Part shown: positions 8,470 to 17,948 of the stretch, piece by piece | Numbering within the stretch: position 1 is the stretch's first letter | How the letters are laid out: each line of letters opens with the position of its first letter | NCBI GenBank assembly: GCA_934095825.1 | Contig: CAKOKQ010000007.1 | Coordinates: 42,429-106,428 of the forward strand | DNA length: 64,000 bases | From: an uncultured Bacilli bacterium | GTDB lineage: Bacteria; Bacillota_I; Bacilli_A; RF39; UBA660 | Reading direction: 5' to 3' | The notes under the pieces: model-generated | Told to the model about the DNA's origin: nothing | Seen by the model: the letters and a program-made list of their open reading frames with translations, nothing else | The model's database searches: none | Program-made: the position numbers and the translations under genes

Positions 8470-9525
8470 ATGGCTTCTATATTTACTGATGAAGATATGA
8501 TAAAACTAATTAATCACATTATTAGTAAAATTAACTTTTATAGTAATTCTTATCTTTTAATTAATAATTTAGACTTTTTAGACTACCAAGCCGATAAATT
8601 TTTTGATATTTTTTTATACTATTACAAAACTTATCAAGATGCCAAGAAAAAAGGATTAACCAAAATTAGTAAGGACAACAATTATACCCAAATTTCTATT
8701 GAAGAAATGTATAACCTAACTCAAGAATTTTTAAATTTTTATCACATTAACATTAACATTTCTAACTTAGTTAAAGATAAAAAAATAATCATTAATAATA
8801 TTAAAAAAAAATTAGAAAATAAAGAAATAACTGATGAAGAGTATAACAATTTGCGTTTTAATGCTCGTTGTAACAAAGGATTAATTTGCTTTAACTATTG
8901 CGGTGATATTATCGACTGTATTGTATTTTTACACGAAATAACTCATCTTCGTAATGAGCCTTTAGATACCAAAACTCATAGAACAGAAATTAATGATTTT
9001 ATAACCGAAAGTATAGCCTATGCTGAAGAATTTATTTTTTTAGACTTTTTAAAAGCTAAAGGATATGAAGATGATTATAATAATTATTTATGTGATATTT
9101 TTTATAATTGTCTTGTTTTATCTGATAGAGTCTATTATGTTAATAAAATATTATATGTTTATAAAGAAAAAGGTAACATTTCTAAAGATAGTTATACTAG
9201 TATTTTTAAAAATCATAAAAATTATGAACCAGCAATTAAAGAACTTTATAAACTAATAATAAGTAAAAATTCTTATATTGAACTTATATGGACTTTTCTA
9301 GGATACATCAGTGGTTTATATCTATACATCATGTATTTAGAAGACCATAATTATTTTAAAATTGTAGAAGAATTAAATGAAGCTATAACAAATGAAAAAT
9401 GTACTTGGCAAAATATTTTTAGAATCCTTAAAGTTAATAAACCCGAAGAATTATTTAAGATAATGTTTGAAAAAATAGATTATTTCGTAAAAAATGAAAC
9501 TTTAAAATTAAAACAATCTAGCTAA
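8470..9525 (+). CDS. Cytosolic HEXXH metallopeptidase-like protein
   Basis: I use the ATG at 8470 because AGGTGAT sits 5 bases upstream; the GTG at 8461 lies within that site. The protein is 351 aa with no signal peptide. The core IVFLHEITHLRNEP is an HEXXH zinc motif, followed by NDFITESIAYAEEF where Glu in TES could be the third ligand. The rest is helical, Lys/Asn/Tyr-rich and unrecognised. Alone on the plus strand, it shares a bidirectional terminator with the convergent GDPD gene. Function unknown; a regulatory or phage-type peptidase is possible. Confidence 0.6.
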   Translation: MASIFTDEDMIKLINHIISKINFYSNSYLLINNLDFLDYQADKFFDIFLYYYKTYQDAKKKGLTKISKDNNYTQISIEEMYNLTQEFLNFYHININISNLVKDKKIIINNIKKKLENKEITDEEYNNLRFNARCNKGLICFNYCGDIIDCIVFLHEITHLRNEPLDTKTHRTEINDFITESIAYAEEFIFLDFLKAKGYEDDYNNYLCDIFYNCLVLSDRVYYVNKILYVYKEKGNISKDSYTSIFKNHKNYEPAIKELYKLIISKNSYIELIWTFLGYISGLYLYIMYLEDHNYFKIVEELNEAITNEKCTWQNIFRILKVNKPEELFKIMFEKIDYFVKNETLKLKQSS

Positions 9526-9547
9526 TATAAATAAGATTAAGAAAGGC

Positions 9548-9581
9548 AAAACATATCTAAGATTACTCCATGATATGTTTT
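9548..9581. terminator. Bidirectional terminator between convergent genes
   Basis: A 10-bp stem AAAACATATC/GATATGTTTT (9548-9557 and 9572-9581) with T runs on both strands lies between the stops at 9525 (+) and 9583 (-). Confidence 0.88.
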
Positions 9582-9582
9582 T

Positions 9583-11400
9583 TTATCTAAATATCTCTTC
9601 TATCATTTTTAAATAAACAAATACTAAATTACTACTTTTACTTTCAAACAATAATTTTCGGGCTAAATCAACATCATCGGTAATAATATTATCCACATTT
9701 AAATCTAACATCTTATTAATACTATCTTTACTATTAACCGTCCAAGCATATACTTCTTTTCCGTTATTATGTAAATTCTTTACTAATTCTTTATTTATAG
9801 ATGAAGCCTCAATACTAAAATTATCCGCTTTATCTAACTTTAATATATCTCCATAAGCAAAACTCATTATATATCCTGTAGCAATTTTATTATCTATTTC
9901 TTTTATTTCTTCTAATACATTATACTTAGATGATGTTAATACCACTCTATCTTCTAAATGATATTTCTTAATTAATTTAATAGTATTTTCTACTAGTAAT
10001 CTATCTTCGTAATAAGGTTTAATTTCTACATTAAATTTAATATTATTAACAAGTCCCCAATTAAATACATCACTTAATAACGGTACTTTAACTTCTTTAT
10101 TAGAACCATCTATATTATTTAAATTAATTTCTTGTAATTGATCATAAGTTAAATCATATATATTTTTATCAACCCCTGCCACTCTTTTTAAATTAGCATC
10201 ATGACTAACAACGACTCTTTTATCACTCGTTAATTGAACATCTAGTTCTATCCAATCCGCACTTTTATCTAAGGCTGATATAAATGCCACCATAGTATTT
10301 TCTGGATAATTTATACTATCCCCTCTATGTGCTGTTATCTCTGTATTTTTTATATATTCTATATTAAAGTTATATTTATTAGTAGCAATACCATAAGTAA
10401 AGACACTTCCCGTTATAATAGCAATTATTCCTAAAGCCACTTTAAAATGTTGCCATCTTTTCGTTGATATTACAACTCTTCTTTTTTTATTAAAATTAAT
10501 ATGTTTAATTTTTTCTTTATTTTTTTCTTTATGACGATAATACATAATACTCATAACAGCATAACTTAGGGGCATAGATAAGGAAGCAAAGATTATTAAG
10601 GATACGGCTAAAAAAATACCTATAATTGTAATAAAAACACTACCTATTATCATAACCCTACTAAGTAATTTATAGATAAGATATATTAAAGCTACCCCCA
10701 TTAAAACAAAAACTAAATACAAAGCATAAACAATTCCTTGCGTAACTACTAATTTAATTAAATCTTTTATTCTACTATTTTCACTTAATTTAATACTTCT
10801 TTTCCTGGCTTCTTTAAAATCACAATTTTCTAAAACATAATAAAATATAGCATATAACCAGCGTAATAATAATACTATTAATAACCCAAAACATCCCCAA
10901 AATATAATCATAAATAATATATTATTATTAATATAATCCATAATAAATTCTGGTATATTTATAGAAGAAATAAATCCGGAAACAACCCCTATATTTAAAA
11001 ATGGTATTAAAAATAATAACATAAAGGCTAAGGCTATATTCTTAGATCTAAAAACTTCCCAAGACTTTCTAAAAGATATCGAAAGTACTTCCTTTAACTC
11101 AATCTTTTTTTCTTGATATGAGGCATCTAATATAATAATTATTGTTGATAAATCAAAAAAAGTATATACCAACATAAATAAGATAAGTAAAATTACCATT
11201 ATTATTACAATGGGATTGCTAATAAAACTAAGTATATTTTCTAAAGTTAGATACTCATATCCTGTAATTTTCATAATTATATTAAAAAGATTCAAAAATA
11301 AAGGTGCAAATATTAAAAAACTAGTAACCTTAAAACCAGCTTGAAAAGTAACTAACTCTTTAAAATTATAAAGTAACATATTTTTTATTTTATTTATCAT
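9583..11400 (-). CDS. Membrane-bound glycerophosphodiester phosphodiesterase
   Basis: About 605 aa from ATG 11400 (AGAGGAAG upstream). The first roughly 290 residues hold 6-8 hydrophobic segments matching the membrane domain found on Firmicutes GDPDs. The C-terminal catalytic domain has TAHRGDSINYPENT (catalytic His, then the E of PENT), WIELDVQLTSD (ELD metal ligands), VVSHD (second His), FNVEIKP and the closing VYAWTVN/ITDDVD. It hydrolyses glycerophosphodiesters (phospholipid or teichoic-acid turnover) to glycerol-3-phosphate and an alcohol, with the catalytic part probably outside. Monocistronic. Confidence 0.92.
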   Translation of the reverse strand: MINKIKNMLLYNFKELVTFQAGFKVTSFLIFAPLFLNLFNIIMKITGYEYLTLENILSFISNPIVIIMVILLILFMLVYTFFDLSTIIIILDASYQEKKIELKEVLSISFRKSWEVFRSKNIALAFMLLFLIPFLNIGVVSGFISSINIPEFIMDYINNNILFMIIFWGCFGLLIVLLLRWLYAIFYYVLENCDFKEARKRSIKLSENSRIKDLIKLVVTQGIVYALYLVFVLMGVALIYLIYKLLSRVMIIGSVFITIIGIFLAVSLIIFASLSMPLSYAVMSIMYYRHKEKNKEKIKHINFNKKRRVVISTKRWQHFKVALGIIAIITGSVFTYGIATNKYNFNIEYIKNTEITAHRGDSINYPENTMVAFISALDKSADWIELDVQLTSDKRVVVSHDANLKRVAGVDKNIYDLTYDQLQEINLNNIDGSNKEVKVPLLSDVFNWGLVNNIKFNVEIKPYYEDRLLVENTIKLIKKYHLEDRVVLTSSKYNVLEEIKEIDNKIATGYIMSFAYGDILKLDKADNFSIEASSINKELVKNLHNNGKEVYAWTVNSKDSINKMLDLNVDNIITDDVDLARKLLFESKSSNLVFVYLKMIEEIFR

Positions 11401-11445
11401 AAACTTCCTCTTAAGACTACTAAAGTATATCACATTAACTTTCTA

Positions 11446-11471
11446 AATTGGTCGCCTAAAAAGCGACAATT
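11446..11471. repeat. Hairpin upstream of the GDPD gene
   Basis: Arms AATTG-GTCGC (11446-11455) and GCGACAATT (11463-11471) pair with one bulged G. It lies between the terminator of the upstream gene and the GDPD start. It could be a second terminator or a 5' leader structure. Confidence 0.4.
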
Positions 11472-11494
11472 ACAAAAATTTTAAAAAATATTTA

Positions 11495-11525
11495 TTTAAA
11501 TAAAAAATAACACTATTTAAGTGCT
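11495..11525 (-). terminator. Terminator of the small anchored-protein cluster
   Basis: Minus-strand arms AGCACT (11525-11520) and AGTGTT (11514-11509, one G-U pair) with a 5-base loop are followed by a T-rich run, 12 bases after the stop at 11537. Confidence 0.75.
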
Positions 11526-11536
11526 ATTTAATCATT

Positions 11537-12196
11537 TTACTTTTTTAATGTAAGAACTGTATACTTTGATAACATTTTGCCATTTTCTTCAACTAATACA
11601 CTGCTAACATCAGTAGAATATCCCACTAGTTCGCCATTGCAATATTCTCTTTTTGCTTCAGTATAGAACACAACTTCTTTATAGGTAGCTGTAGTCACAA
11701 ACTTTTTACCAGACGGATAATCAAATTCAAAATTTTTAGCATCATTATTAGAATCTAAAATAATTCTTTTAACATGACCATCTTTATATTTTATGACTAT
11801 ACCAACGCCAAGATTTTTTTGTCCAATAGGTTCTATGCTTCTACAATATGTTCCTTCCAAGCAATATCCACTTGGTGCAACAAAAGTTATATCCGAACCA
11901 TGGCGATACTCTTTAGCAGCTTTATATTCATATTCGTCTACCATAATATCGCCATAATAAGCATCTGCAACACTTTCGGATTTTTTTATCTCATTTAAAC
12001 GATGTTGCATTCCAACACTAACACCATTTTCTTTTGAATCAATAAAGTTAACTACTTTACTCTTCAAACAATCATGGCTATGATGATTAGTCATATCACA
12101 ATTAATATCCATTGCAAGGCCGGTAACTAAAACACCACTAACAACTACAAGTGCGGCGTATTTTTTTATTTCATCTTTATCAATTTTAATATTCAT
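11537..12196 (-). CDS. Small membrane-anchored extracytoplasmic protein, paralogue A
   Basis: From ATG 12196 (GGAGGAAG upstream) the protein is 219 aa, starting MNIKIDKDEIKKYAA with one N-terminal hydrophobic segment (LVVVSGVLVTGLAM) and then an exported domain. Its post-anchor motif NHHSHDCLKSKVVNFID corresponds to the DH(S/T)KE.CPVTK of the two following paralogues. It also has the shared ...IVIKYKDGHVKRIILD strand pattern and an extra C-terminal part. Not recognised as a named family. Last gene of a three-paralogue run, with its own ribosome site and terminator. Confidence 0.65.
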   Translation of the reverse strand: MNIKIDKDEIKKYAALVVVSGVLVTGLAMDINCDMTNHHSHDCLKSKVVNFIDSKENGVSVGMQHRLNEIKKSESVADAYYGDIMVDEYEYKAAKEYRHGSDITFVAPSGYCLEGTYCRSIEPIGQKNLGVGIVIKYKDGHVKRIILDSNNDAKNFEFDYPSGKKFVTTATYKEVVFYTEAKREYCNGELVGYSTDVSSVLVEENGKMLSKYTVLTLKK

Positions 12197-12260
12197 ACAC
12201 AATCTTCCTCCGTCAAAATATACTAGCATACTTAAAATAAAATATCAACACTATTACAAA

Positions 12261-12764
12261 TTATCTATTACGCTTAACAACTTTTTCTAATTTAAAATCT
12301 GGATCATACTCTACTTCTGTTTGTTCAAACACTAAAGAATCCTTAGTACCATCACTATAGTAAGTAGTAATACCATTTTCACCCTTTGAATACTCGTTAG
12401 TGTATACTTCTTCTAATCCATTTTCATAAATTTTATGAAATTCTTCTATATAAGTAATTTGTCCATAAATTGAGCCCACAATTGTCTTTTCTTCTTTATC
12501 AGTATCTTCACCGTATTTTTTACTATAATAATCCTCGGCTAAATGTGTTAACTGATGTTCTGCTCCTCTTGGAATTTCATAATCTAACTCTGCATTTTTA
12601 TAATTTGGTAACATATTAAGTAATTTAGTTACAGGACATAACTCTTTAGAGTGATCAGTTTTTTTGCAACCAATAGCAAGCCCAAGTGGCGTTCCTACTA
12701 CAGCCGCTAAAACTACTCCAGCTGTAAATCTTTTAATATTTTCTTTATTAATTTTAATATTCAT
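12261..12764 (-). CDS. Small membrane-anchored extracytoplasmic protein, paralogue B
   Basis: 167 aa beginning MNIKINKENIKRFTAG with one hydrophobic segment (VVLAAVVGTPLGLAIGC). Right after it comes KKTDHSKELCPVTKLLNM, shared with paralogue C, and near the end GITTYYSDGTKDSLVFEQ, also shared. The Cys at the membrane exit could suggest a lipoprotein, but a proper lipobox is not clear. Strong GGGGGAG ribosome site. Function unknown; probably extracellular and acidic-rich. Confidence 0.65.
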   Translation of the reverse strand: MNIKINKENIKRFTAGVVLAAVVGTPLGLAIGCKKTDHSKELCPVTKLLNMLPNYKNAELDYEIPRGAEHQLTHLAEDYYSKKYGEDTDKEEKTIVGSIYGQITYIEEFHKIYENGLEEVYTNEYSKGENGITTYYSDGTKDSLVFEQTEVEYDPDFKLEKVVKRNR

Positions 12765-12825
12765 CTTTTCTCCCCCTTTAGGTAACTGTTATTATACACT
12801 TTAATTTTTTAAAATCAAGTCCCAA

Positions 12826-13305
12826 TTATTTAGAAAAATCCAGTGTTATTAGTTCTTTACTAGTCCCATCTTTAAAATAAGTAGTAATACCATATAGACC
12901 TCTAAATTGTTCCCCTATTTTAACTTTTTTCTCACAAGTTCCATCTTCTTTTAAAGTGAACCCTTCTGGAGCCTCATAATACAAATGACCAGCCTCATCA
13001 CAATTTACAAGAGCCTCTGTTGTATAGATATTATAAACTGGTTCAATAATTTCTCCATATTCTATTTTATCTATTTGAACTTTATCTTCCCCATAAGCAA
13101 TTGTCATGTTTTTTATCTGATGTCTGCTCATTAACTTTGACTCCGGATTAATAAAATAGACAATATTTAATATTTTAGTAACTGGACAAACTTCTTTCGT
13201 ATGGTCAGTATGGATACATTTAACATATATCCCTATAAAACTAATGGTTAATATCATTAAAATACCAATAGTTAATAAAATTATCCCTTTTTTCTTCTTA
13301 TTCAC
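12826..13305 (-). CDS. Small membrane-anchored extracytoplasmic protein, paralogue C
   Basis: I place the start at GTG 13305 (MNKKKKGIILLTIGI...), which has AGGGGGAT upstream and gives a clean positively charged N-terminus and one transmembrane segment. A longer frame to 13362 has no such support. Motifs after the anchor: CIHTDHTKEVCPVTKILN, later LYGITTYFKDGTSKELITLD, as in paralogue B. About 159 aa. The family-wide DH(T/S)KE-C-PVTK motif with one Cys looks like a structural or metal site; no named domain recognised. Confidence 0.65.
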   Translation of the reverse strand: MNKKKKGIILLTIGILMILTISFIGIYVKCIHTDHTKEVCPVTKILNIVYFINPESKLMSRHQIKNMTIAYGEDKVQIDKIEYGEIIEPVYNIYTTEALVNCDEAGHLYYEAPEGFTLKEDGTCEKKVKIGEQFRGLYGITTYFKDGTSKELITLDFSK

Positions 13306-13388
13306 TGCAACCAATCCCCCTTGGTTGAAGCTTATACTACCACACTTGTTTACAAAATGCAACCATTTTTAATTCTAGTCATTTTAAC

Positions 13389-13826
13389 TTATATAGTTTC
13401 GATATCTTCTAAATATCTAATTGCTTCCCAATACTTCATGGATCTTTTTTTATCCCTATCGGTTACTTCATCCAATCTAGTTAAATCTCTATTATGTTCT
13501 AAATCTTTTATTTTTACTTTGGTTGCTAACTTATTTGTTTTAACTCTTTTAATATACATAACATAATCATCATATTCTTTCTTTGTTAATACTCTTAAGG
13601 CGGTAATTATATCATCATTAAAATATTTACTTAAAATTTCTAAAGTAATATCACTATCTTCTATAACATCGTGTAAAAGTGCTACTACACAAGATTCTTC
13701 ACTATCCATTTGTTCAGCAATATGAATAGGATGAAATATATAGGGAACTCCTGCTTTATCAGTTTGACCTTCATGAGCCTTATAAGCAATCTTACTTGCT
13801 AATCTTGTTAACTTCGTATTTATCAT
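13389..13826 (-). CDS. HD-domain hydrolase, small alarmone hydrolase (SpoT/MESH1-like)
   Basis: A 145-aa single-domain protein resembling the hydrolase half of RelA/SpoT. It shows AYKAHEGQTDKAGVPYIFHPIHIAEQM (first His and FHP), ALLHDVIED (the HD pair and ED motif) and IKDLEHNRD (late Asp/Asn, usually ...KLADRLHN). Known family members remove pyrophosphate from (p)ppGpp using Mn2+. The usual Lys/Arg in AxKL is changed here to KDLEHN, so substrate range is uncertain. Good AGGAGATA site. Stand-alone gene between the small anchored proteins and the hybrid kinase. Confidence 0.82.
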   Translation of the reverse strand: MINTKLTRLASKIAYKAHEGQTDKAGVPYIFHPIHIAEQMDSEESCVVALLHDVIEDSDITLEILSKYFNDDIITALRVLTKKEYDDYVMYIKRVKTNKLATKVKIKDLEHNRDLTRLDEVTDRDKKRSMKYWEAIRYLEDIETI

Positions 13827-13873
13827 TAAAAATATCTCCTAAACTTCTATTTAAATTTTATCAAAAATAAAAA

Positions 13874-13901
13874 GTAAGTAAATACTATTTTAAGTACTTA
13901 C
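13874..13901 (-). terminator. Terminator overlapping the hybrid-kinase stop
   Basis: Arms GTAAGTA and TACTTAC (13874-13880 and 13895-13901) pair and the minus strand continues into a T-rich run. The stop codon of the hybrid kinase lies in the loop. Confidence 0.7.
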
Positions 13902-16209
13902 CTACTATTTCTATTACTCTATTAAATTCTCTTTCTAACTCTTTAAAATTATTAATTACATAATCAGTATCATTTTCTTTACTTTTTAATTCATGGTCTA
14001 AAAATATTTCGGCTAATTTATTCATTCCAAAATACTTGGCATCACTTTTTAGGGAATGTACTTCTACACTATAATTTTGCATATCTTTATTATCTAATAA
14101 TTCTTTTATTTTCTTAAATTTATTTAAAGAATCTTTATACCAATCACTTAACATCTCTTTATAAGTTGTTATATCTCCAAATAACTCTATTCCTTTATTA
14201 TAGTCAATTCCGTTATCTAGCAAATACTTTTCATCATAGGTTTTATTATCATTATTTTTATTGTTTTTCTTCGTATTTTTATCTAATTTTTTATTTACTT
14301 TTTTATCTTTAGAATTATCTTTTTTGGCATTATCTTTCTTATTATTTTCTAATTCTTCAAATACTTTATCTAATTTAAGTTTTATTTGATCTTTACTAAA
14401 TGGCTTAGCTATATAACTAGTAAACCCTTCTTCTTTATATTTTTCTTCTGCTCCGGCAATGGCATCGGCCGTTAAGGCGATAACGGGAGTATTAAATCCC
14501 TCTATTTCTTTTAAATTTTTAAGAGCAGTCTCTCCACTCATAACCGGCATCATTATATCCATTAAAATAATATCATAAGTATTACCATCTTTAATTTTAT
14601 TAACACATACCAATCCATTTTCAGCATCATCGATTTCTTTAAAATGTAAAGGTTCTAAGGCTCTTCTGGCTACTTTAATATTTAATTTATTATCATCAAC
14701 TACTAAGATTTTCTTTTTACTGTAATCGATATTATTCTTACTTAAATCTAATATTAACTCAGCTGTATTATTCAATTCTTCTTTAGTTAAAGGTTTACTC
14801 ATCATGCCTATTCTTTGAGGAACATTTACCATGAAGATTGAACCTTTACCAAAAGTTGATTCTACATTAATTTTACCACCCATTAATTCAACTAATTTTT
14901 TCGTAATAGCAAGGCCAAGTCCCGTTCCTTCAACCGTGGTATTTCTTTCGGCATCTAATCTATCAAACTTATTAAATAATCGACTAATATTCTCGGCTTT
15001 TATACCTTTTCCGGTATCTTTACAAGTAATATATAAATTACAAATATCATCTTTATTTATACATTTTACACTTAGTTCAATCTTACCTTTATCAGTATAT
15101 TTGATCGCATTCGATAATAAATTATTAACTATTTCTTTAATATGACCTTTATCACCAATTAATTCATAAGGAATATCTTTTGCGATATCAACTGTTAATT
15201 CGATTGGTTTTTCCCCTATTCTCACTGAGTCTATTCTTGCTAAGGTTTCTATCTCTTCTTTAAAGTTATAAGGTACTTCAATAATTTCCATCTTATCAGA
15301 TTCTATCTTATTAATATCCATGATATTGCCAACTATTTCAAGCAAGGTATTGGAAGCATTAACGATATCTCCTAAATCTTCTTGCATATCTTTTGGGCAA
15401 TTACCACGCTCTTTAATATCATTAGAAAGACCTACTATCGCATTTAAAGGTGTTCTAATCTCATGAGACATACTAGATAGAAAATCTGACTTAGCCCTGT
15501 TTGCTTTCTCGGCTTCATTTTTAGCCAGTTCTAACTGATTAACCATTTTTAAATCAGGATTTTCAATAGTATGATACATTAATACGGTTATAAAGGTTTC
15601 CATATATGTTACTAAAAGAATATTAGGATTAAACATCTGAAAAATCATCGAACCACTGCCTAGAGTTAAAAAGGCTAGCAAAGGAATATATTTTTTGGTT
15701 GCTAATTTTTTTATATTCCTAAGTAAACAATATAACATAATACCTACTAAAATCAAAGAAACAGCATATGTAAAATTAACGCTAGCGCCAGTTGTATATC
15801 TAACCGAAAAGTCATTTTCTACAATTAAATTTATTGGTAAAGCATAAATAAAGAACACACATATAAAATAAAATATTGCTACTAATTTTAAGGCTTTATC
15901 TTTTATCTTTAAATTGGTATTTTTATCATGCGAAATATAAAACACATACACAGTAAATAAAAGTGCCCATGCCACTAAATACAATAAATATGATTTTAAC
16001 AAGAAGTCGGCTAAAATTCTATTACTATCATATATTAATGCCCCAACTGTACATAATAATTCTAAAATAAGACCAACAAAATTCGTTATTATTAAAACCC
16101 CATATAATTTAGTTTCAAAGGTATTAATATGTCCCTTAACAAAAAACATCAACATTATTAAGACACTAAATAATAACGCACTTAATGGTAAATAAATACC
16201 TGTTCCCAT
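13885..16209 (-). CDS. 7TM hybrid histidine kinase with receiver and HPt domains
   Basis: About 774 aa from ATG 16209 (AGGTGAT upstream). The N-terminal roughly 220 residues form seven hydrophobic helices of the 7TM sensor type. HisKA follows with phosphoacceptor SHEIRTPLNAIVG, then HATPase (NLLSNAIKYT, DTGKGI, EGTGLGLAITKKLVELMGG). A receiver domain follows (ILVVDDNKLN, phosphoacceptor LMDIMMPVMSG, TAD, IAKPFS). A Lys/Asn-rich linker leads to a C-terminal HPt with VHSLKSDAKYFG. A complete intramolecular His-Asp-His relay; the output regulator must be elsewhere since no response regulator is adjacent. Signal unknown. Confidence 0.95.
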   Translation of the reverse strand: MGTGIYLPLSALLFSVLIMLMFFVKGHINTFETKLYGVLIITNFVGLILELLCTVGALIYDSNRILADFLLKSYLLYLVAWALLFTVYVFYISHDKNTNLKIKDKALKLVAIFYFICVFFIYALPINLIVENDFSVRYTTGASVNFTYAVSLILVGIMLYCLLRNIKKLATKKYIPLLAFLTLGSGSMIFQMFNPNILLVTYMETFITVLMYHTIENPDLKMVNQLELAKNEAEKANRAKSDFLSSMSHEIRTPLNAIVGLSNDIKERGNCPKDMQEDLGDIVNASNTLLEIVGNIMDINKIESDKMEIIEVPYNFKEEIETLARIDSVRIGEKPIELTVDIAKDIPYELIGDKGHIKEIVNNLLSNAIKYTDKGKIELSVKCINKDDICNLYITCKDTGKGIKAENISRLFNKFDRLDAERNTTVEGTGLGLAITKKLVELMGGKINVESTFGKGSIFMVNVPQRIGMMSKPLTKEELNNTAELILDLSKNNIDYSKKKILVVDDNKLNIKVARRALEPLHFKEIDDAENGLVCVNKIKDGNTYDIILMDIMMPVMSGETALKNLKEIEGFNTPVIALTADAIAGAEEKYKEEGFTSYIAKPFSKDQIKLKLDKVFEELENNKKDNAKKDNSKDKKVNKKLDKNTKKNNKNNDNKTYDEKYLLDNGIDYNKGIELFGDITTYKEMLSDWYKDSLNKFKKIKELLDNKDMQNYSVEVHSLKSDAKYFGMNKLAEIFLDHELKSKENDTDYVINNFKELEREFNRVIEIVGKYLK

Positions 16210-16255
16210 TCTTATCACCTACTATTTTATAACCTAATTTTATCATAAAAAATAG

Positions 16256-16282
16256 ATAAGTTTAAAAAAATTACCAATAAAC
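16256..16282 (-). terminator. Probable terminator of the second ABC-F gene
   Basis: GATAAGTTTA and TAAACTTGAT pair imperfectly around an A/T-rich loop just after the stop at 16291, followed on the minus strand by a T-rich run. Confidence 0.55.
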
Positions 16283-16290
16283 TTGATAAT

Positions 16291-17904
16291 TTATTTTTTT
16301 GATTTTATTAATTTTCGATAATTAACTTGCCCATCTTCCATATTTAACTCAATATCGGCATTTAATATTTCATTGTATTTTCTATTATGTGATATGCTAA
16401 TTATAGTGCCGGAATAAGACGATATCAATTCATATATAATATCTAAACCATCTTTATCTAAATGATTTGTTACTTCATCTAAGACCAAAACATTAATATT
16501 ATTTAAGATTAACTTGATAATATTAATTCTTGTCCTTTCCCCAGGGGATAAAATATTATATGGTTTATTTCTATCATCATAATCAAAATTAAGTTTAGCA
16601 AATAAGGTAAAAATCTGTGTACTATCTTTTTCTACAATATCACTAGTTATGTATGTGTATATAGATTCATCAGTATTAGCCTCCAGAGTATTTTGGGATA
16701 TATACCCAATTCTTACACCATTACCAATATTAACTTTTCCACTAACTGCTGATAACTTTCCTAAAATCGTTTTAATAAGAGTCGTTTTCCCACTCCCATT
16801 GCCACCAGATATCATTATTTTAGCGCCAAATGGTATTACTAAATTTATTTTTGGTGTCTGAAAAGTATTATAACCGCACACTAAATTTTCCAATCCAATA
16901 TCTTTATTACCAGAAACATCACTAAAGTTAAATATTAAATTAATAGGTTTATGTTCTTCAAAATATAGAACATCGACTTTTTCTAATTCTTTAGTTAGTC
17001 TAGCAACATTGCCAGTATTAGTCTTTTCTTTGGCAAAATTATTAGCAATTTTATCGTTGTCATTATGAGCTTTTGAGCCCAAGCCCTTGCTACTCCAAAT
17101 TCTCGCTTGTTCTAATTTTGCTTTTAACTTATCTCTTTGGTCTTTAGCTTGTTCATATTCTAATTTTCTTTTCTCATATTCTTGTTTCTTCGTTACCAAG
17201 TAATCTTTATAACCCGTATTATATTGTCTTAACTCGCCATTATCTAATTCAAAAATTTTATTAACAATATTATTTAGAAACATTTCATCGTGAGATACTA
17301 TTATCATTTTCTTTGAAGATGTTTCCAAATATTTTTCTAACCATTCTATAGCCGTAATATCTAAATTATTTGTTGGTTCATCAAGTAAAAGAATATCCCT
17401 ATTCATCATTAACAAAGTAGCTAGCAAAACTTTTATTCTTTCCCCACCAGACAGATGACCTATCTGAGAATTCAAATCTTTATTTAGCGATAGTCCACTC
17501 ATTATTTTGTACAATTCTTCATCAAAAGAATATCCATTTATATTTAAAAAAGCATTAAGAATATCACCATATTCTTCCATGTTATCTTCACTAAGATTAT
17601 TTTCTAGAAAATGCAATCTTTTTTCTAATTCAGTAAAGCCTACTATTTCTTTTATGTATTTTTCAATCGTGTAATCGTTATACTTTATTGGTATCTCTTG
17701 ATACAAATAACCAATACTATCACCATCTAAATTGATTACACCATTATCAGTAGTAATAATACCACCAAGAACTTTTAATAAAGTTGATTTACCAGAACCA
17801 TTAACGCCAACTAAGCCAACTTTATCTTGAGTATTTAAACTAAAAGAAATATTATCAAATATAGTATTGCCATCAATTTGCTTTCGAACATTTTTTACTA
17901 TCAT
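16291..17904 (-). CDS. ABC-F family ATPase, divergent second cassette
   Basis: 537 aa, shorter than the copy at 6486 and without its C-terminal coiled coil. Cassette 1 is regular: GVNGSGKSTLL, LSGGERIKVLL, LLLDEPTNNLD. The linker has RIWSSKGLGSKAHNDNDKIA, typical of shorter ABC-F proteins of the antibiotic-resistance/ribosome-protection type. Cassette 2 is unusual: GGNGSGKTTLI, signature LSPGERTRI and Walker B VLVLDEVTNHLD, with Val where Pro is normal. It may protect ribosomes from an antibiotic, but the subfamily cannot be fixed by eye. Start ATG 17904 with GGGGT upstream. Confidence 0.88.
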   Translation of the reverse strand: MIVKNVRKQIDGNTIFDNISFSLNTQDKVGLVGVNGSGKSTLLKVLGGIITTDNGVINLDGDSIGYLYQEIPIKYNDYTIEKYIKEIVGFTELEKRLHFLENNLSEDNMEEYGDILNAFLNINGYSFDEELYKIMSGLSLNKDLNSQIGHLSGGERIKVLLATLLMMNRDILLLDEPTNNLDITAIEWLEKYLETSSKKMIIVSHDEMFLNNIVNKIFELDNGELRQYNTGYKDYLVTKKQEYEKRKLEYEQAKDQRDKLKAKLEQARIWSSKGLGSKAHNDNDKIANNFAKEKTNTGNVARLTKELEKVDVLYFEEHKPINLIFNFSDVSGNKDIGLENLVCGYNTFQTPKINLVIPFGAKIMISGGNGSGKTTLIKTILGKLSAVSGKVNIGNGVRIGYISQNTLEANTDESIYTYITSDIVEKDSTQIFTLFAKLNFDYDDRNKPYNILSPGERTRINIIKLILNNINVLVLDEVTNHLDKDGLDIIYELISSYSGTIISISHNRKYNEILNADIELNMEDGQVNYRKLIKSKK

Positions 17905-17948
17905 CAAAATTTAACCCCATATAATTTTTAAAATTTATTAATAAGTTT

